Shown here one piece after another: positions 62,435 through 64,000 of a stretch of 64,000 bases of DNA (position 1 is the first letter of the stretch; every line of letters starts with the position of its first letter). The notes beneath the pieces were generated by a model. The model was not told where the DNA came from. It ran no database searches and saw nothing but the letters and a program-made list of their open reading frames with translations. Source of the stretch: Anseranas semipalmata. Its lineage: Eukaryota; Chordata; Aves; Anseriformes; Anseranatidae. The translations under genes and the position numbers were made by a program. The stretch covers positions 857,943 through 921,942 of the forward strand of contig VXAA01003156.1 of the NCBI GenBank assembly GCA_013399115.1, read 5' to 3'.

Positions 62435-63940
62435 ATTTGATGTTTTTTTGTTGTTGTTTTTGTTGTTCTTGTTTGTTTTGCTTTGTTTTTGCAGAGGGGA
62501 CAGTAGGGTCTGACCATTCAAAACAGACTGTTTTCTGTCATCCTTTATTTTGACTGTTGATATGTCTAAACCTTCTCCTCTGCCTAAACCAAATACGCCT
62601 AGCTTTTAAGGGGCTGGAGCCTAAATCTAGATCCAGGCCTGAATTTTGTGAGTAGTCTCTGATATCTGCTGGGGTAGATTAAGCCAAAACTCCAAATCTA
62701 AGCTCTCTCCAGCATTAGTCTTTTGGGACCTGGTAATAAATGTGGGCACGTGGCCCCTTTGTTTTCTGTAATCGGGTACTACCAGTGACATATTCATGTT
62801 GAGGTATGGGATTTGGTCTTTTTTAAAAAAATAAAAGTAAAAATAAAAGAATTTTCTAGCCTCTTCTGGCCCCTTAGCTAATTAACCAAGTCAGAATTGT
62901 GCCTGTACTGGCTAACAAATGCTTGATTTGGTGGGTGGTAAGTGTTGTGATACTAAAAGGTGTACTGGGGAGGGAAAAAAAAAAAGAGGGTTTGTGTTGA
63001 ATATCAGAACCTCAGTCAGCATTTCAGTGTGTTGGTATGGGCTTACATGCATAGGCATTTGGAGACCTTTGTTCTGTGTCCTTCACTAACATTTTACTAA
63101 GAGTCTAAAGGTACAGTAAGTGTTGACCCACATGGTAGCCTTTGCTCTGTGCCTTTCTGCTATCAGCAACTCTTGCCATCAGTGTTGCTTTCTAGGCCTT
63201 GAGTGTTGAGATGCTTGCCTTGTGATGATTTTCAGTACACTTTTTTCAAACCCTAAGTTTGGCAGCAGATCAATGCCTGCACATGCATATTTGAGACATC
63301 AAAATCCAGAGACAGGCTGCAGGCAAAGACACTCTGGAGTGTCAGTCACAAAAGCCTGCAGTGCTTGATGCTCTGGTTGCTGTGGTCTGGTGGCAAAGAC
63401 AGTACCAAGAGATTTGGGGGTCTCCTTCAAATTGCTTCCACTATTAAACTACCAATTGGCCTTGCTTGAACCAAACTCTAACTTCTGGTTTCAGGAAGTC
63501 TTGGTCCCAGTTGCTAGTTCTGTAGACGTTCGCTGAGGAGGGAAAGGTGATGCTGTGCTGCTACCACAGCAACCTTACCACCAGGCAGACCGGACCCTCG
63601 TCCTCCTGGAAGCTGGCACTGCTTCCACTGCGGTGTGTGTCTTGGGCTAAGGGAGAGCCAGGCTGCACTGCGCTGGGGATGTTCCACTCTTCGACATCCT
63701 AGTACAGCTTGTGGCTTAAAAGGTCGCTTAATGCCCCATGGAGTGGGCATCGGATAATATCTAGTAGCCATGCAAGCGGTTAGTTTCCATTTGTGTCACG
63801 TGAGGTATTTATGTGACAGATCTGCCAAGTGCAGAAACTTGAGCTGACCCTTCAGCTCCTGCCCATTGAAATAAGAGCTGCCATGTCTAGGGCTAATGAA
63901 AATATTCCTCCCTTGACAAGCAGATGCTCCCTGGTTATTC

Positions 63941-63964
63941 AAAAAAAAAAAAAAAAAAAAAAAA
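63941..63964 (+). repeat. A-run of 24
   Basis: This homopolymer A tract lies near the right edge of the window, followed by GATTTTTTTC. No upstream retroposed body is recognisable. Confidence 0.9.
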
Positions 63965-64000
63965 GATTTTTTTCAAGCCTTGCCCTTATTTTTTATCAAA

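Larger units (their letters stand above)
56741..64000. other. Long non-coding stretch, no gene seen
   Basis: No exon is supportable. Minus frames at 57139-57504 and 58330-58695 (121 codons each) and short + frames match nothing I know, and one crosses a T-run. Homopolymers are at 57023-57035 (T), 58633-58647 (T), 62412-62434 (T then C) and 63941-63964 (A). A run of T/G-rich sequence at about 62439-62493 ends in TTTTTGCAG, another acceptor look-alike. One ambiguous base (N) lies at about 61803, next to an A-run. Confidence 0.6.

Noticed and set aside
62439..62493. Very long T/G-rich tract ending TTTTTGCAG, a striking acceptor look-alike
   Set aside because: No downstream donor or open segment of exon size could be paired with it with confidence.

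Overview
This window looks like vertebrate nuclear DNA, most likely from a bird. The reasons are a 3' fragment of a CR1 LINE with an archosaur-type tail (40461-40668), a much older reverse-oriented CR1/L3-type copy near 27.4-27.75 kb, several decayed MIR-type SINE fragments, otherwise sparse repeats, and no prokaryotic gene organisation. A crocodilian or turtle source cannot be excluded by eye. Stop codons are dense in all frames and most open frames are short, as expected for intronic or intergenic DNA. I recognise no known protein-coding gene, rRNA, tRNA, CRISPR array or intact mobile element.

Layout. 1-15 kb: non-coding, with a C/T homopolymer junction, an old amniote repeat at 3.46-3.74 kb and small TG and TGC microsatellites. 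15-21 kb: the most exon-like part. A 59-nt segment (14961-15019) has strong splice sites. A 404-nt segment (20562-20965) has a good acceptor and donor, is CpG-rich for its surroundings and is open in one frame. The two are phase-compatible on the + strand. 21-40 kb: non-coding, with old MIR and CR1 fossils and a CTTTTT hexamer array at 28.05-28.17 kb. 40-49 kb: the CR1 fragment and a weak exon candidate at 42 kb. 49.0-49.4 kb: a small CpG island with donor-like sites facing both ways, so a possible bidirectional promoter. 50-56 kb: splice-flanked candidates at 50.4 kb (+), 54.9 kb (-) and 55.7 kb (+), and a MIR at 51.9 kb. 56.2-64 kb: a G/T-rich, C-poor decayed stretch, then non-coding DNA with homopolymers.

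Nearly all long homopolymers are T on the + strand, and the + strand looks T-rich overall. This fits + strand transcription through much of the window, such as a large intron or intron series, but it is an inference from inspection. No novel biological system is evident. The points most worth checking are the exon candidates at 14961-15019 and 20562-20965, and the CpG island near 49.2 kb.
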